Source: Algisphaera sp039180025
GTDB taxonomy: Bacteria; Planctomycetota; Phycisphaerae; Phycisphaerales; Phycisphaeraceae
Direction of reading: 5' to 3'
DNA: 64,000 bases
Assembly (NCBI GenBank): GCA_039180025.1
Contig: JBCDDZ010000007.1
Location: 1-64,000, forward strand
Part shown: positions 1-9,867 of the stretch, in pieces
Numbering within the stretch: position 1 is the first letter of the stretch
Layout of the letters: each line of letters starts with the position of its first letter
Position numbers and translations under genes: made by a program
The notes under the pieces: generated by a model
The model's database searches: none
What the model was told of the DNA's origin: nothing
The model's input: the letters and a program-made list of their open reading frames with translations, nothing else

Positions 1-905
1 GTTCCGGGGAGGTTCCGGGGGGGGGCGGGGTCGTCGGTGGGGTTACGGCCCTCGGCGAACCCCATGCGGATCAGTTCGAGGTCGCGGCGGTCGGCTTCGC
101 CGCGGATGAAACGCTGGACCAGCTCATTACGACTCTCACGGAAGGTACACGGGTCCGAGTCCGCGGCGACCTGTCCATCGTAGAGCAGCACCATGCGGTC
201 GGCAATCTTGTTGGCGCTGTTCATGTCGTGGGTAACGACGATGCTGGTCATGCCCAGTTCCTGGGTGAGCGCGAGGATAAGCTCGTTGATGACGTCGGAG
301 CGGATAGGGTCGAGGCCGGTGGTCGGCTCGTCGTAGAGCATGATCTCGGGCTCGAGGGCGATAGCCCGAGCCAGGGCGGCGCGTTTGCGCTGCCCGCCGG
401 ACATCTCGCCGGGCATTTTGGTCTGGGTCCCGGCGAGGCCGACCATCTTCAGGAGCCGATCGACGCGCTCGGCCCGTTCGTCTTTTTTGAATTGGGTGTG
501 TTCGACCAGCGGGAACTCGATGTTCTGGCCCACGGTCATCGAGTCGAACATCGCGCCCATCTGAAACAGGAAACCGATACGGCGGCGGAGTTCGACCATG
601 TCGCGTTCGGGCGTCTGGTCGACGCGTTGGTCGTGGAACCAGACCTCGCCTCGGTCCGGCTGGAGGAGGCCGACGATGTGCTTGAGCATGACGCTCTTGC
701 CGGTGCCCGACGGGCCGAGGATCACGGTGGTTTCGCCGGGGCGGAAGTCGAGGTTAAGCCCGCTGAGCACGGTGAGCGCCCCGAAGTTTTTGTGGAGCCC
801 GCGCAGACGGATCACGGGCGGGGGCGCGTCCGTTGGCGGGGACGCCGGGCCCCCGGGGTCGGGTTCCGGCGAGAGGGGGAGGGGAGGGGGTTGGGTCTGG
901 GACAC
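1..905 (-). CDS. mlaF: Mla-type ABC transporter ATP-binding protein (3' end cut by window edge)
   Basis: Cytoplasmic ATPase of an MlaFEDB/Ttg2-type importer-exporter that moves phospholipids between outer and inner membrane. The reading frame shows Walker A GPSGTGKS (about residues 64-71), a Q-loop FQMGAMFDSMTV, the signature MSGGQRKRAALARAIALEP, Walker B MLYDEPTTGLDP and a switch His in VVTHDMNS. The FQxGAxFDSMTV...FPLVEHT stretch is typical of Mla ATPases rather than general importers. The start is taken as GTG at 905 because GAGAGG lies about 9 nt upstream; a Pro-rich stretch of some 30 residues then precedes the ABC fold, so a later GTG at 815 is possible. The reading frame is still open at the left edge, so the C-terminus and any downstream permease are not visible. 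The DegT gene lies 138 bp upstream on the same strand. Confidence 0.88.
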   Translation of the reverse strand, partial: MSQTQPPPLPLSPEPDPGGPASPPTDAPPPVIRLRGLHKNFGALTVLSGLNLDFRPGETTVILGPSGTGKSVMLKHIVGLLQPDRGEVWFHDQRVDQTPERDMVELRRRIGFLFQMGAMFDSMTVGQNIEFPLVEHTQFKKDERAERVDRLLKMVGLAGTQTKMPGEMSGGQRKRAALARAIALEPEIMLYDEPTTGLDPIRSDVINELILALTQELGMTSIVVTHDMNSANKIADRMVLLYDGQVAADSDPCTFRESRNELVQRFIRGEADRRDLELIRMGFAEGRNPTDDPAPPRNLPG

Positions 906-1043
906 GCGGTCACGCCTCTCTGAATGGGTGGAGCAAGCGGCCAAGGGGTGGGCCAGAGAAACCCCGTCGCGGTCGTCGTTGGGCTCGCCAAGTCCGGAGG
1001 GCACGGGCCGAGAGTCCGGAAACCGGAGACCGGCGGCTGGGGA

Positions 1044-2156
1044 TCAATCGCCCGTGAAAAATTCGCGGACCGCGCCAACGACTTCGTCCTGCTCGTCGCG
1101 GGTCATTTCGGGGAACATCGGCAGCGCGAGCAGCTCCTGCGACGCCTTTTCGGCCACGGGCAGACTGCCCGGGGCATAGTTTAGCCCCGCGAAACACCGC
1201 AGGCGGTGCAGCGGCTTGGGGTAATAGACCCGGGTCCCGATCCCCAGCGCTTCGAGGTGCAGCCGCAGCGGCTCCCGCCCTTCGCCCCGCACGCGGATGA
1301 CGTACTGGTTGAATACGTGCTCGCGCTCCTCGGCTTCAAAAGGTGTGGTCAGGGCCAGCGGCTCGAGTAGTTTGTGATAGCGCTTGGCCAGCTCGCGGCG
1401 CTGGGCGGTCCAGCCCGAAAGGTGCGGGAGCTTCACGGACAACAGCTTGGCCTGGAGGCCGTCGAGACGGAACGCCCCGCCGAGTTCGTTGACCACGAAC
1501 CCCGGCTCGATCCCGTGGACCCGGAGCGTGCGCAGCCGCGCCGCCAGCGCGTCGTCGTTCGTGAGGCAGGCCCCGGCGTCGCCTAAGGCGGGCAGGTTCT
1601 TGGTCGGGTAGAAGCTCATCGACGCCACGTCGCCCAGCGAACCCACGGGCCGCCCCCCCACCTTCGCCCCGATCGACATGTCTGTGTCCTCGACCACCTT
1701 GATCCCCCGCTCCGCCGCGAGGGCCATGATCGGCTCCATGTTCGCCGGCAGGCCGAAGAGGTGGGTCGGGAGGATCGCCTTGGTTTTCTCGGTGATCCGG
1801 CCCGGCAGGCGATCGACGTCGAGGTTGTACGTCCGCGGGTCGATGTCGGAAAACACCGGCGTGGCGCCCACCCGCACGATCGACTCGGCGATGTGCAGGT
1901 ACGCCAGCGGCGTCGTCACCACCTCGTCTCCCGGGCCGATGCCCAGCGCCATCAGCGACAGCATGATCGCGTCGTTCCCGCTGCTGACCCCGACCGCGTG
2001 GCGCACGCCGCAGAGCTCGGCGATTTCTTGTTCGAAGGCCCGCACGTACGGCCCGAGGATCAATTGTCCCGACGAAGCGACCTCGGTAAACGCTCGGGTC
2101 AGTTCGGGCATCAGCGTGTCGTGCTGCCGGGTCAGATCCGTGAGCGGTACGGGCAT
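1044..2156 (-). CDS. DegT/DnrJ/EryC1/StrS-family aminotransferase
   Basis: PLP-dependent aminotransferase of 370 residues, the usual size for nucleotide-sugar aminotransferases (WbpE/ArnB/DegT type) that install amino groups on sugars for surface polysaccharides. Visible family motifs are SSGNDAI (58-64) for the phosphate pocket, VVEDTDMSIGA (154-164) and the lysine in SFYPTKNLPALGDAGA (K186), which should carry PLP. The family consensus EDAAQ is EDTDM here, a mild deviation. The C-terminus has the NQYVIRV block and a Y-P-KPLH stretch seen in the family. The ATG at 2156 is followed directly by the conserved PLTDLTRQ N-terminus. It is divergent from the zinc-ribbon gene across 189 bp. The exact sugar substrate cannot be read from sequence. 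Confidence 0.9.
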   Translation of the reverse strand: MPVPLTDLTRQHDTLMPELTRAFTEVASSGQLILGPYVRAFEQEIAELCGVRHAVGVSSGNDAIMLSLMALGIGPGDEVVTTPLAYLHIAESIVRVGATPVFSDIDPRTYNLDVDRLPGRITEKTKAILPTHLFGLPANMEPIMALAAERGIKVVEDTDMSIGAKVGGRPVGSLGDVASMSFYPTKNLPALGDAGACLTNDDALAARLRTLRVHGIEPGFVVNELGGAFRLDGLQAKLLSVKLPHLSGWTAQRRELAKRYHKLLEPLALTTPFEAEEREHVFNQYVIRVRGEGREPLRLHLEALGIGTRVYYPKPLHRLRCFAGLNYAPGSLPVAEKASQELLALPMFPEMTRDEQDEVVGAVREFFTGD

Positions 2157-2345
2157 GATGGGGCTCCTGCGGGGCGGGCCGGCGGTTTACAAATCGGACG
2201 ATCAGCATAGTGGATTCCCTCTGTGGGGGGGCGGGGCCGAGAGGCATTTCGGGTTTGACAAACCGCGGGCTTGCCGCGAGGCTCGGCGTATCCCAAGGCC
2301 TGCCCCCGGGCCGGCCTCTTCCCCTCGTTTCTCGGAGGGTCCGAC

Positions 2346-3413
2346 ATGGCCGACGAAAAATTTGTGTGCCCTCACTGTCAAAAAGCCTATCGCTGGCAAG
2401 GGAGCATCGCGGGCAAGAAGGTCCGCTGCGTCTGTGGGCAGAAGTTCCGCGTGCCGATGTCGGCCGGCGGGTCGGCCGAACCCCTAGGGCCACCCCCTCC
2501 GGCAACCGGGGGGCCACCGGTAAACCCTCCACCGGCGTCGTTCGACGCGGGGCGTGCGCCCGCCGCCAAGCCCGTCCCGGAGATCGACCCGTACGACCTG
2601 GACCTGCCGGACCTGCCGCCCGCGTCCGACACCGGCCCGGCCGCGGGGTCGCTGCGTCGGCTCGGCGGGTCGTCCGCCGGCAAATGCCCGTCGTGCAACA
2701 CCGGGCTCCGGGAAGGGGCGGTCATCTGCCTGAACTGCGGCTTCAATCTGGCGGAAGGCAAGAAGATCCAGACGGTCCTGTCCGGAGCGGCGGCCGGGCC
2801 GATCCCCGACCAACCCCTTCCCGAAAAACAGGGCAAGCTCGAACGCGCCGCGGCCCGTCAGGATTATGACCGCGAAGTCGAAGCCGATATGGCCCGCGTG
2901 TTCCGTCGGCAAGAAGTCATCGCCCCGGCGGTGGTCGCGGGGTTGGGGCTGTTGATCCTCGCGCTCAACGTGCTGGTCATCATCCCGCGCGTCTATGCCG
3001 AGTTGGGCTTATTGGCCCGGTTCGTGCCCAACGCCTCGATCCAGGTCGAGGGGCTGGTCGCGTCGGGGGTGCTGCTGGTCTTGCAGGTCCCTTGTCTTTT
3101 GGCCGGGCTGTTTGCGGTTGCGGCGCTCTTCGGCTCGAGCTTCGGCGACCTCTTCTCCGCGCTGCGCAAGCTCGTGGCGCTGGCGCTTTTTACCGGCCAG
3201 GTCGACACGGCCGTCTACCAGTCGTTCAACCTCATGCTCAACGGGGCGGGCGGCATCGCCTGGATGGTGCAGGCGTCGATCTCGTTCTGCCTGTTCTGGA
3301 TTATCTCGAAGCTCATGTTTGAGGAGCTCGAGGTCGTCGAAACGATCGGCCTCTGGTTCGCGGTGGGGTTCATCCCGAGCCTGCTGATCGCGGGGTACTT
3401 CCTGTTTCTTTAG
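2346..3413 (+). CDS. zinc-ribbon-containing multipass membrane protein, unknown function
   Basis: 355 residues. The N-terminus has a zinc-ribbon-like knuckle with CPHC (residues 8-11) and a second CVCG pair. A Pro/Gly-rich linker follows, then a second ribbon with CPSC and CLNC at about residues 116-135. The C-terminal half holds about four hydrophobic segments (from about residue 195 to the end), one ending in WIISKLMFEELEVVE. The layout, a cytoplasmic zinc ribbon plus a membrane bundle, is common in planctomycete proteins of unknown role. The ATG at 2346 is chosen because GGAGGG lies 6 nt upstream; the frame is open further upstream but that stretch looks non-coding. No enzymatic motif is visible, and no function is assigned. 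Confidence 0.8.
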   Translation: MADEKFVCPHCQKAYRWQGSIAGKKVRCVCGQKFRVPMSAGGSAEPLGPPPPATGGPPVNPPPASFDAGRAPAAKPVPEIDPYDLDLPDLPPASDTGPAAGSLRRLGGSSAGKCPSCNTGLREGAVICLNCGFNLAEGKKIQTVLSGAAAGPIPDQPLPEKQGKLERAAARQDYDREVEADMARVFRRQEVIAPAVVAGLGLLILALNVLVIIPRVYAELGLLARFVPNASIQVEGLVASGVLLVLQVPCLLAGLFAVAALFGSSFGDLFSALRKLVALALFTGQVDTAVYQSFNLMLNGAGGIAWMVQASISFCLFWIISKLMFEELEVVETIGLWFAVGFIPSLLIAGYFLFL

Positions 3414-3570
3414 CTCCGGGCTGATTGGGCTAGCGGGCTGGTCGCCGCAGGGGTTGGAGCGACGGGACGCTCAGCCATCTTCACTCCAAGGGTAGCGTCT
3501 GCCGCGGCTAGCCTGCCGATGGTCTGTGGGCTTGCGTTCGACAGGACGCTACAGGCGGAGCCGACGTGCG

Positions 3571-4776
3571 CTACCCGCCCTGGCTGACGCGTTTTTCCTC
3601 GGCCCCGGACAGCCGGTCCACCGTCTGGGCCAGCAGCCCGGGGATCTGCGGGGCGTGGGGCGAGTGTTGGATTGCCGCGGCGAGCTCGTCGGCGGGGACG
3701 TCGCGGAGCTCCGTACCCTTACGGCCAGGAAACCAGTGCCCGGCGTTGCCGAGCATGTTGAACCGTTTTTTCGCGTAGGTTTGCATATCCCAGCCGCGGA
3801 GTAGGTTGTGGAGCCAGAGCATGATCGGCACGTTGACCCCGCCGGGCGTCTGATCGTGTTCGGGCACGCCGTCCCAGCTCATGGCTTCGGGGCTCGGGTG
3901 TCCGACCGCGTCCCGCATCGCCGACGCGAGCCGCGTTTCGATCGCCGGCAGCAGCGCCTCGGCCTCGTCCATCCGCTCGAGCGCCTCAAGGTGCAGGTCG
4001 TAGTCAGCGGGCTTGGCCGCGCCCAGGCTGAGGGTGTGGATCTCGGGGTGGCGGAGGCACCAGAGGTCGTTGAAAACGATCGGGTGCAGCGGGGCGCACA
4101 GCTCGGTCAGCTTCGCCGGCGGGTCGTAGAGCATGCCGCCTTTGTCCGACGGGCTGATGATGAAGACCCCGATGTCTCGCCGGGTCGCCTCGTCGATCGC
4201 GGGGCGGTTGCGCTGGAAGATGTAGTAGTAGTGCAGGTTGACGTAATCGAACCCGCCGTCGCGGTCGGTGCGGACGATCCGGAGCAGGTCGCCGAGGCTG
4301 GCGTGGGTAGAGCAGCCGACGTGGCGGACCTTGCCCTGGGCCTGGAGGCGGCGGGCGGCGGCGAGGCAGCCGCCGGGCCGGACGGCGTGGTCGATGAGTT
4401 CTGGGGTATTGAGGCCGTGGAGCCCGAGCAGGTCCACGTGGTCGAGCTGGAGCCGTTCGAGCGACTCGTGGACGTGGGCGGTGAACTCGTCGGGGTCCGG
4501 GGTGGGCGCGACCTTGGTCTGGACGATGATCTCGTCGCGCGGGAGGGTGGGGAGCACGACCCCGAGCTGGCGTTCGGAGACGCCGTAGCCCCGGGCGGTT
4601 TCGATATGGTTGATGCCGACCTCGATCGATCGGCGGATCGTGGCTTCGAGGTTCGCGTGGACCGCGGGGTCGACCTCGGCCAACGGTTTGTCTTTCCAGC
4701 CGTCCTGGTAACGCATCCCCCCGGTGGAGAAGACCGGCATCTGGAGCTGGGTCCGCCCGAACCGTCGGTACTGCAT
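3571..4776 (-). CDS. aldo/keto reductase family protein
   Basis: 401-residue NAD(P)H-dependent oxidoreductase with a TIM-barrel AKR fold. The N-terminus QYRRFGRTQLQMPVFSTGGM matches the family start. The catalytic tetrad can be placed: the Asp position is Glu in NHIETARGYG, Tyr is in the same motif, Lys in IIVQTKV and His in DLLGLHGLN. The Asp-to-Glu change is unusual and may alter activity. The tail of about 110 residues after the barrel resembles the larger AKRs related to COG1453, but the Cys cluster that can bind Fe-S in some of those is absent. It is the last gene of a minus-strand run after the AsmA-like gene, with a 76-bp gap. Substrate unknown. Confidence 0.85.
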   Translation of the reverse strand: MQYRRFGRTQLQMPVFSTGGMRYQDGWKDKPLAEVDPAVHANLEATIRRSIEVGINHIETARGYGVSERQLGVVLPTLPRDEIIVQTKVAPTPDPDEFTAHVHESLERLQLDHVDLLGLHGLNTPELIDHAVRPGGCLAAARRLQAQGKVRHVGCSTHASLGDLLRIVRTDRDGGFDYVNLHYYYIFQRNRPAIDEATRRDIGVFIISPSDKGGMLYDPPAKLTELCAPLHPIVFNDLWCLRHPEIHTLSLGAAKPADYDLHLEALERMDEAEALLPAIETRLASAMRDAVGHPSPEAMSWDGVPEHDQTPGGVNVPIMLWLHNLLRGWDMQTYAKKRFNMLGNAGHWFPGRKGTELRDVPADELAAAIQHSPHAPQIPGLLAQTVDRLSGAEEKRVSQGG

Positions 4777-4852
4777 CGTGATTGATCTCGCTTGTAAAAG
4801 GAGGGCTCACCGCCGGCCGCGCCGGGGAGCCGGGGGAGGATTGGAGTTCGGG

Positions 4853-7800
4853 TTACCGGTCGGGCGGCGGCGGGTCCTGCTGCTTTTCTTGAGCGCGACG
4901 GATTTCGCGTTCGAGGAAGCCGCCGAGCAGGCCGGTGAAAACTTCCTCGATACTTTCGGGTTTGGGGGCGTCGGCGGCGTCATCCGCAGGCGGTGGGTCT
5001 TCGGGCTCGGCAGAAGGCGACGCCGGGTCGGCCTCGGGGGAAGCGGGGGCGTCGACGGGCGGCGAGGGATCGGGGGGAGCCGGGGGAGCCGGGGGTTGTG
5101 TTTTGTTGCGGCTGGGTCCGAAGAGGTCGCCCAGCAGGTTGCCGAACGTCTCGGCCGGGCGTTCCTGGAACCCGCGCAACGGGTTCAGATCCACGACCGG
5201 GTCCTGGACCGTGCCCCCGATCCGCACCCCGTCGCCGACCAGCGCGAGGACCCACGGGTTCTTCTCCGCGACCCGGCCCTCCAGCCCCATACGCAGGTCG
5301 ATGGACTGATCCACAAAACTGATCCGGCCGCTAAAGGGCAAGGTCACGTCACCGATCCTGAACGTCAGGTCTTCGTAGCTGAACACGCCGTCGCGGATCG
5401 ACAGCGCGATGGGCGAAACCTTGGCCTGGTACTCCACCTGCCGGTCGATCAGGCCCAGGCTCTGGAGCGGCGGCAGGATCTTGTTGACCGGCGAGACGTT
5501 GGGCGAAATGGTCACGGTGCCCATCTGGACCTGAACGTCCGCATCGAACTGCTCCCACGAAAAGCCCCGGGTGGGCAGACGGAACGTGTCGTCGTCGATG
5601 GTGATGGTCATCGGGACGTTCGCGGCCCGCACGGCGGGGAGCAGCACCGGGTTGACCCAGCGCATGATCCGGCCGGCGAGCTCGGGGGTCTGGTTCAGGT
5701 GAAACGTCATCGGGCCGTCGGGCTTGAATTGTTCGCCGTCGTCGACACCGCGGAACGAGCCGACCGAGCCGTTGGCGCTCTGGAACTCGAACGCGATCGC
5801 GCCGCCTTCGCCGAGTTGCCAGTCGTCGATTTCGATGGTGGTATTTACCTCGGCCCCGAAGGCCGCGACGGCGTAGCCCCGCTGGCGGATCAAAGCATCA
5901 AACACCACCGTCGGCACCCGGTCGAACTCGATCAGCGAACTCACCCGGCCGCGTTCGATCTGGATGTACCCGTCGTCGAGCATCAAGCCGGTCACACGCG
6001 CTTCGGCATCGACCCGCCCGGGCCGCATCCCCGACGTCGAGTCGCCCCGGCCGGGCACGGTCTGAAAGGTAAACGACACGCTTACCGGCTGACGCAAGTC
6101 CGGCGCGTCGATGACCAGCTTGCCGTTCTGCAGGCTGAACGCCCGGCGATACCACTCGTCCACCACCCGCGTTTCCGGGAGCGTCACGTCGAGCAGCGCC
6201 CGGGTCCGTTCGGGGTCAAACCGCAGCCCGCCGCCTTCACTCAGGGCGACCTGGACATCGACGTTGGCCACCACGTCCATCGGCTGGGTCAGCGACAGCC
6301 CGACCGACTCGCCGACCTCGACCGCCTCGGCAACGGGCTGCTGCCACGCCGCGAATGCCTTAGGACTCATCGTCAAACGCACTGGCTGCTCGGTCTTGAA
6401 CGCGACCGTGCCGTCGGCCTCGTAGCGGCCGGTCAGGCTGCCCGAGAGGCGTGACTCGGTCGTGGGGGGCGACGAGCCGTCCGGCGGGCCCGCGTCGTCG
6501 CGGTCGAAGTCCGCCGTCAGCGCGTAGCCGCCTTCGCCGTCCGACGCCGCGAGCAGGCCGAGCCCCACCCGCGGGCCAAAGGTCGCCGTCAGCCGATCGC
6601 CTTGCCCCAAGAGTGCATCGACCACGGGCACGGGCAGCGACCACAAGACGCCTTCAACTTCAAATTTATCCCAGCCCCCCGCCCCCCGCCGCAACTCGAC
6701 CTCGGCCGACACCGGGCCCGCGACGCCGTAGGCATCCACCTCGCCGCCCAAACGCAGGCCCACCGCGCGGTCCGCGGATTCGCTGGAAAGCTCGGCCGAC
6801 CACTGCGTCGCTTCGACCCGTCCTTTGCCCGGGACGTCGAGCACCACCCGGTCGCCGTCCGTGAGGCGGACCCGGGCGTTGAACCGGGTCGCGGCCCAAT
6901 CGAAACTCCGGCCGGCGTGCGGCGCATCCAACGCATCTACGCGGAATTCGAGCCGGAACGGCTCGGCGAGCGTCGGCGTTTCCTGTCCCGCCGCCGCCCC
7001 GGCCAGCAGCGCCCAGGACGCGGGGGTGACTTCGAGGCTCGACGCGGAGTCGCCGACCCCTTGCACCCGTTTGGGGTCGGCAGAGAGACGCTGCTGGATG
7101 TTCAGGTGCCGGCTCTGCACCGTGACCCAGGCGTCGAGGTCGTCGCGGTTGCCCTTGATTTTCAGTTCGCCATCGAGAGTTGGGCCGAGGACGGTTTCGA
7201 GCCGGCCTTCCCCGGCGGTGACCCGGTCCACCGCCGCCAGCGGCAGGGCATCGATGAGCCCCTGCACGTCGAACTGCGCGTCGGGAAGGGTTAGCCGGCC
7301 GTCCGGATCGAAGAGGTCTTGCACGGTGCCGGCCAGCGTGGCGGCGCCTTGATCGAGAGCCTGGATCACCGTCGCGTCGAGGGTGAACCCCAGCCGGGCC
7401 GGGCTGTTGGCGGTCAGGGTGGCTTCCGAAAAGATGATCCGCACCGGCTGGATCGTGGGTCCGGTCATGCTCACCATCACGTCGCGCAGCACGAACTGTA
7501 GCGCGAGGTCTGACGGCAGCATGGGGGCGCCGACACTGCGCTTCGCGGTTTTTTTCTGCGGGGCGTCGGTGTCCGGCGACGCCGGCGGCGGGGACGGCTT
7601 GGTGACTGGCCCCGTGGTGCCGGTACCGGGCATGTCTTTCCGGGTCACAAACCACGACGTGCCGAGCGCTTCGTCCAGGTTCGTCCGCCCGGTTTCGTCC
7701 TGGACCACGTCCAGCACGCCCTGCTCGATCTGCACCGCGCCCAGGTCGGCCGAGCCCCCGAGCAGCCGGAGCAGCCCGACGTCGTGCAGGGTGACGCGTT

Positions 7801-8137
7801 CGAGCGACGCCACGGTGTCCCCCGCCGGGTCGCGTAGGCGCAGCCCCTCAAGCCCCTGGCCCCGGATCCAGCCGAGCTTCAAGTCGTCGAGTTCCACCGT
7901 GCCGGGGATCCGCGCGTTGACCTGCTGGGTGACCCACCGCGTTCCGGGGCCGCTGCTGATCAGGGTCGGCAGGAGCGCTACCCCAAGCAGGAGCACCAGT
8001 CCCCCCGCCACGACCAACCGCACCGGCCAACGCCACCACCGCCGCTTCCGGGGGCGGGGGCTTCGCGAAACGGCGGCGGCCTCGCGGACCGCCTGGGTTT
8101 CTTCTTCCGACGCGAGGTCTGACTGGTGGATCGCCAT
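4853..8137 (-). CDS. AsmA/TamB-like envelope protein (1094 aa)
   Basis: Very large protein with a short cytoplasmic Arg-rich N-terminus, one membrane anchor (about residues 38-60, WPVRLVVAGGLVLLLGVALL) and a long periplasmic region rich in beta-strand-forming repeats. The region just after the anchor (VTQQVNARIPGTVELDDLKLGWIRG) is the typical AsmA-family start. The distal part (ISFVDQSIDLRMGLEGRV...GTVQDPVVDLNP) matches AsmA-like C-terminal domains. Proteins of this class form rod-like bridges for phospholipid transport to the outer membrane. The last 80 residues are Pro/Asp/Glu-rich and probably disordered. It fits the envelope-lipid genes elsewhere in the window (Mla ATPase, lptF/G). Family assignment is by overall layout; a DUF748-type subfamily is equally possible. 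Confidence 0.75.
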   Translation of the reverse strand: MAIHQSDLASEEETQAVREAAAVSRSPRPRKRRWWRWPVRLVVAGGLVLLLGVALLPTLISSGPGTRWVTQQVNARIPGTVELDDLKLGWIRGQGLEGLRLRDPAGDTVASLERVTLHDVGLLRLLGGSADLGAVQIEQGVLDVVQDETGRTNLDEALGTSWFVTRKDMPGTGTTGPVTKPSPPPASPDTDAPQKKTAKRSVGAPMLPSDLALQFVLRDVMVSMTGPTIQPVRIIFSEATLTANSPARLGFTLDATVIQALDQGAATLAGTVQDLFDPDGRLTLPDAQFDVQGLIDALPLAAVDRVTAGEGRLETVLGPTLDGELKIKGNRDDLDAWVTVQSRHLNIQQRLSADPKRVQGVGDSASSLEVTPASWALLAGAAAGQETPTLAEPFRLEFRVDALDAPHAGRSFDWAATRFNARVRLTDGDRVVLDVPGKGRVEATQWSAELSSESADRAVGLRLGGEVDAYGVAGPVSAEVELRRGAGGWDKFEVEGVLWSLPVPVVDALLGQGDRLTATFGPRVGLGLLAASDGEGGYALTADFDRDDAGPPDGSSPPTTESRLSGSLTGRYEADGTVAFKTEQPVRLTMSPKAFAAWQQPVAEAVEVGESVGLSLTQPMDVVANVDVQVALSEGGGLRFDPERTRALLDVTLPETRVVDEWYRRAFSLQNGKLVIDAPDLRQPVSVSFTFQTVPGRGDSTSGMRPGRVDAEARVTGLMLDDGYIQIERGRVSSLIEFDRVPTVVFDALIRQRGYAVAAFGAEVNTTIEIDDWQLGEGGAIAFEFQSANGSVGSFRGVDDGEQFKPDGPMTFHLNQTPELAGRIMRWVNPVLLPAVRAANVPMTITIDDDTFRLPTRGFSWEQFDADVQVQMGTVTISPNVSPVNKILPPLQSLGLIDRQVEYQAKVSPIALSIRDGVFSYEDLTFRIGDVTLPFSGRISFVDQSIDLRMGLEGRVAEKNPWVLALVGDGVRIGGTVQDPVVDLNPLRGFQERPAETFGNLLGDLFGPSRNKTQPPAPPAPPDPSPPVDAPASPEADPASPSAEPEDPPPADDAADAPKPESIEEVFTGLLGGFLEREIRRAQEKQQDPPPPDR

Positions 8138-8246
8138 GGGTTACATCTTAGGTGCGGCGTATCTCGCGCGGCGGGCCGCGACGGGTCGGCGGTAACCGGG
8201 GGCCCGGCCAGGCGGGGGCTCGGGGGAAAGGGGACACCTCGAACGC

Positions 8247-9815
8247 TTAGAGCTTCTCGGCGGCGAGCGAGGCGAGCTCGCTGCGTTCGCTCTTGGCCAG
8301 GGTCACGTGGCCGACCTGGGGGCTGCCTTTGAGCCGTTCGATAAGGTACGACATCCCGTTGCTCGAGGCGTCGAGGTAGGGGTTGTCGATCTGCGCGACG
8401 TCCCCGGTGAGGATGATCTTGGTCCCCTCGCCGACGCGGGAGACGATGGTCTTGACCTCGTGGGGCGTGAGGTTTTGCGCCTCGTCGACGATCATGAATT
8501 GGTTGGGGATCGACCGGCCGCGGATATACGTGAGCGGCTCCATGACGAGTTGGCCGCTACTCATGAACTGTTTCATCCGCTGCTCGATGGGTTTGGAGTC
8601 GGCGACCTGTTGGCCGACGCCGCGGGTCGAGAGCAGGTATTCGAGGTTGTCGAAGATCGGCTGCATCCAGGCCGCGAGCTTCTCGTCCTTGTCGCCCGGG
8701 AGGTAGCCGATGTCGCGGCCCATGGGCATGATCGGGCGGGCGACCAGGAGTTTGTCGTAGCGATGCTCGGTAAAGACCTTGGCCATCCCCGCCGCGAGCG
8801 CGAGCAGGGTTTTGCCCGTCCCCGCGGTGCCCAGCAGGGTGACCAGTTTCAAATCGTCGTCCAGGAGCAGGTCGAGGGCCATGGTCTGCTGCGCGTTGCG
8901 GGCCATGACGCCGAACACGGGTTTACGCGGCGCGTGAACCGGGATGAGGTATTCCGTGTCCCCCAGCCGCCGGGCCAACCCGCTGTGCGATTCGTCGAGC
9001 AGGTTGCGCAGGTGCACAAACTGGTTGGGCAACACCCCGTCCACTCCATCGCCCCCGGAACGACCGCCGGTGGTTCCGCCGGGAATATCCCCGGGGATGC
9101 TATGGTGGGGATTGCGGGGGCTGGCCTCGGGGTCGCCGCCGGGCGTCGCGTCGGGCCCGTCGTGGGCAGACGACCCGTCGGCCCGGGCCGGGTCTTCCGG
9201 GGCCGAGACCATCTGCTCCTGCATGGTTTCGAACGAGATCTGCTTCTCTTCGTAGAGCAGGTCGATGAGGGTGCCGGGCACGTCGAGTTCGGCGTAGCCT
9301 TTGTAGAGCCGATCGCTGTCGACTTTCTGGGCTTCGAAGTCCTCGGCCGGGACGCCCAGGGAATCGGACTTGATCCGGACGTTGATGTCCTTGGAGATCA
9401 TGACCGACCGTTTGCCCTCCTGCTGCATCCGCCAGGCGACGGCGATGATGCGGTTGTCGGGCGCGTCTTCGCGGAGGGCCGAGGGCCGGTCTTCGGTGGC
9501 GAAATCAATCCTGACCGTGCCACCGTGGCCGTTCCAGGCCACCCCCTGGGCCAGCGGGCCTCGGCTACGCAGCCGATCGAGTTGGCGGATCACTTCCCGG
9601 CAGTTCCGGCCGGTGTCGTCGTTGTTCTTTTTGAACTTGTCGAGCTCTTCGAGCACGGTAAACGGGATGATGACCTGGTTGTCATCAAACATGTGCAGCG
9701 CCGCGGGGTTGTGCAGCAGCACGTTCGTGTCGAGGACGAAATATTTGGTTTGGGTGACCGAGGTCGGGCCCGCCGGCGTGGCGGGGGGTTCCGTCGAAAT
9801 CGTGGGTTTAGTCAT
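8247..9815 (-). CDS. PIN domain-PhoH ATPase fusion (PhoH2/YlaK type)
   Basis: 522 residues. The N-terminal PIN nuclease domain begins at KYFVLDTNVLLHNP (acidic D29), with further acidic positions around FTVLEELDKFK and DNRIIAVA. The C-terminal PhoH domain has Walker A GTAGTGKT (329-336), ARPIMPMG, and Walker B FMIVDEAQN (about 440-448). PIN-PhoH proteins of this type are described as RNA helicase/ribonuclease proteins. A linker of about 90 residues between the domains is Gly/Pro/Asp-rich and low complexity. The ATG at 9815 begins just before the PIN domain; the reading frame extends upstream into the aminotransferase gene but that part is out of the family. It sits 52 bp downstream of the class V aminotransferase, probably co-transcribed. 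Confidence 0.9.
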   Translation of the reverse strand: MTKPTISTEPPATPAGPTSVTQTKYFVLDTNVLLHNPAALHMFDDNQVIIPFTVLEELDKFKKNNDDTGRNCREVIRQLDRLRSRGPLAQGVAWNGHGGTVRIDFATEDRPSALREDAPDNRIIAVAWRMQQEGKRSVMISKDINVRIKSDSLGVPAEDFEAQKVDSDRLYKGYAELDVPGTLIDLLYEEKQISFETMQEQMVSAPEDPARADGSSAHDGPDATPGGDPEASPRNPHHSIPGDIPGGTTGGRSGGDGVDGVLPNQFVHLRNLLDESHSGLARRLGDTEYLIPVHAPRKPVFGVMARNAQQTMALDLLLDDDLKLVTLLGTAGTGKTLLALAAGMAKVFTEHRYDKLLVARPIMPMGRDIGYLPGDKDEKLAAWMQPIFDNLEYLLSTRGVGQQVADSKPIEQRMKQFMSSGQLVMEPLTYIRGRSIPNQFMIVDEAQNLTPHEVKTIVSRVGEGTKIILTGDVAQIDNPYLDASSNGMSYLIERLKGSPQVGHVTLAKSERSELASLAAEKL

Positions 9816-9867
9816 CCCGTACAGTTTATCGGACAGGCCCCCCCGCCGCCTCCCGGGGCGAGGCCGC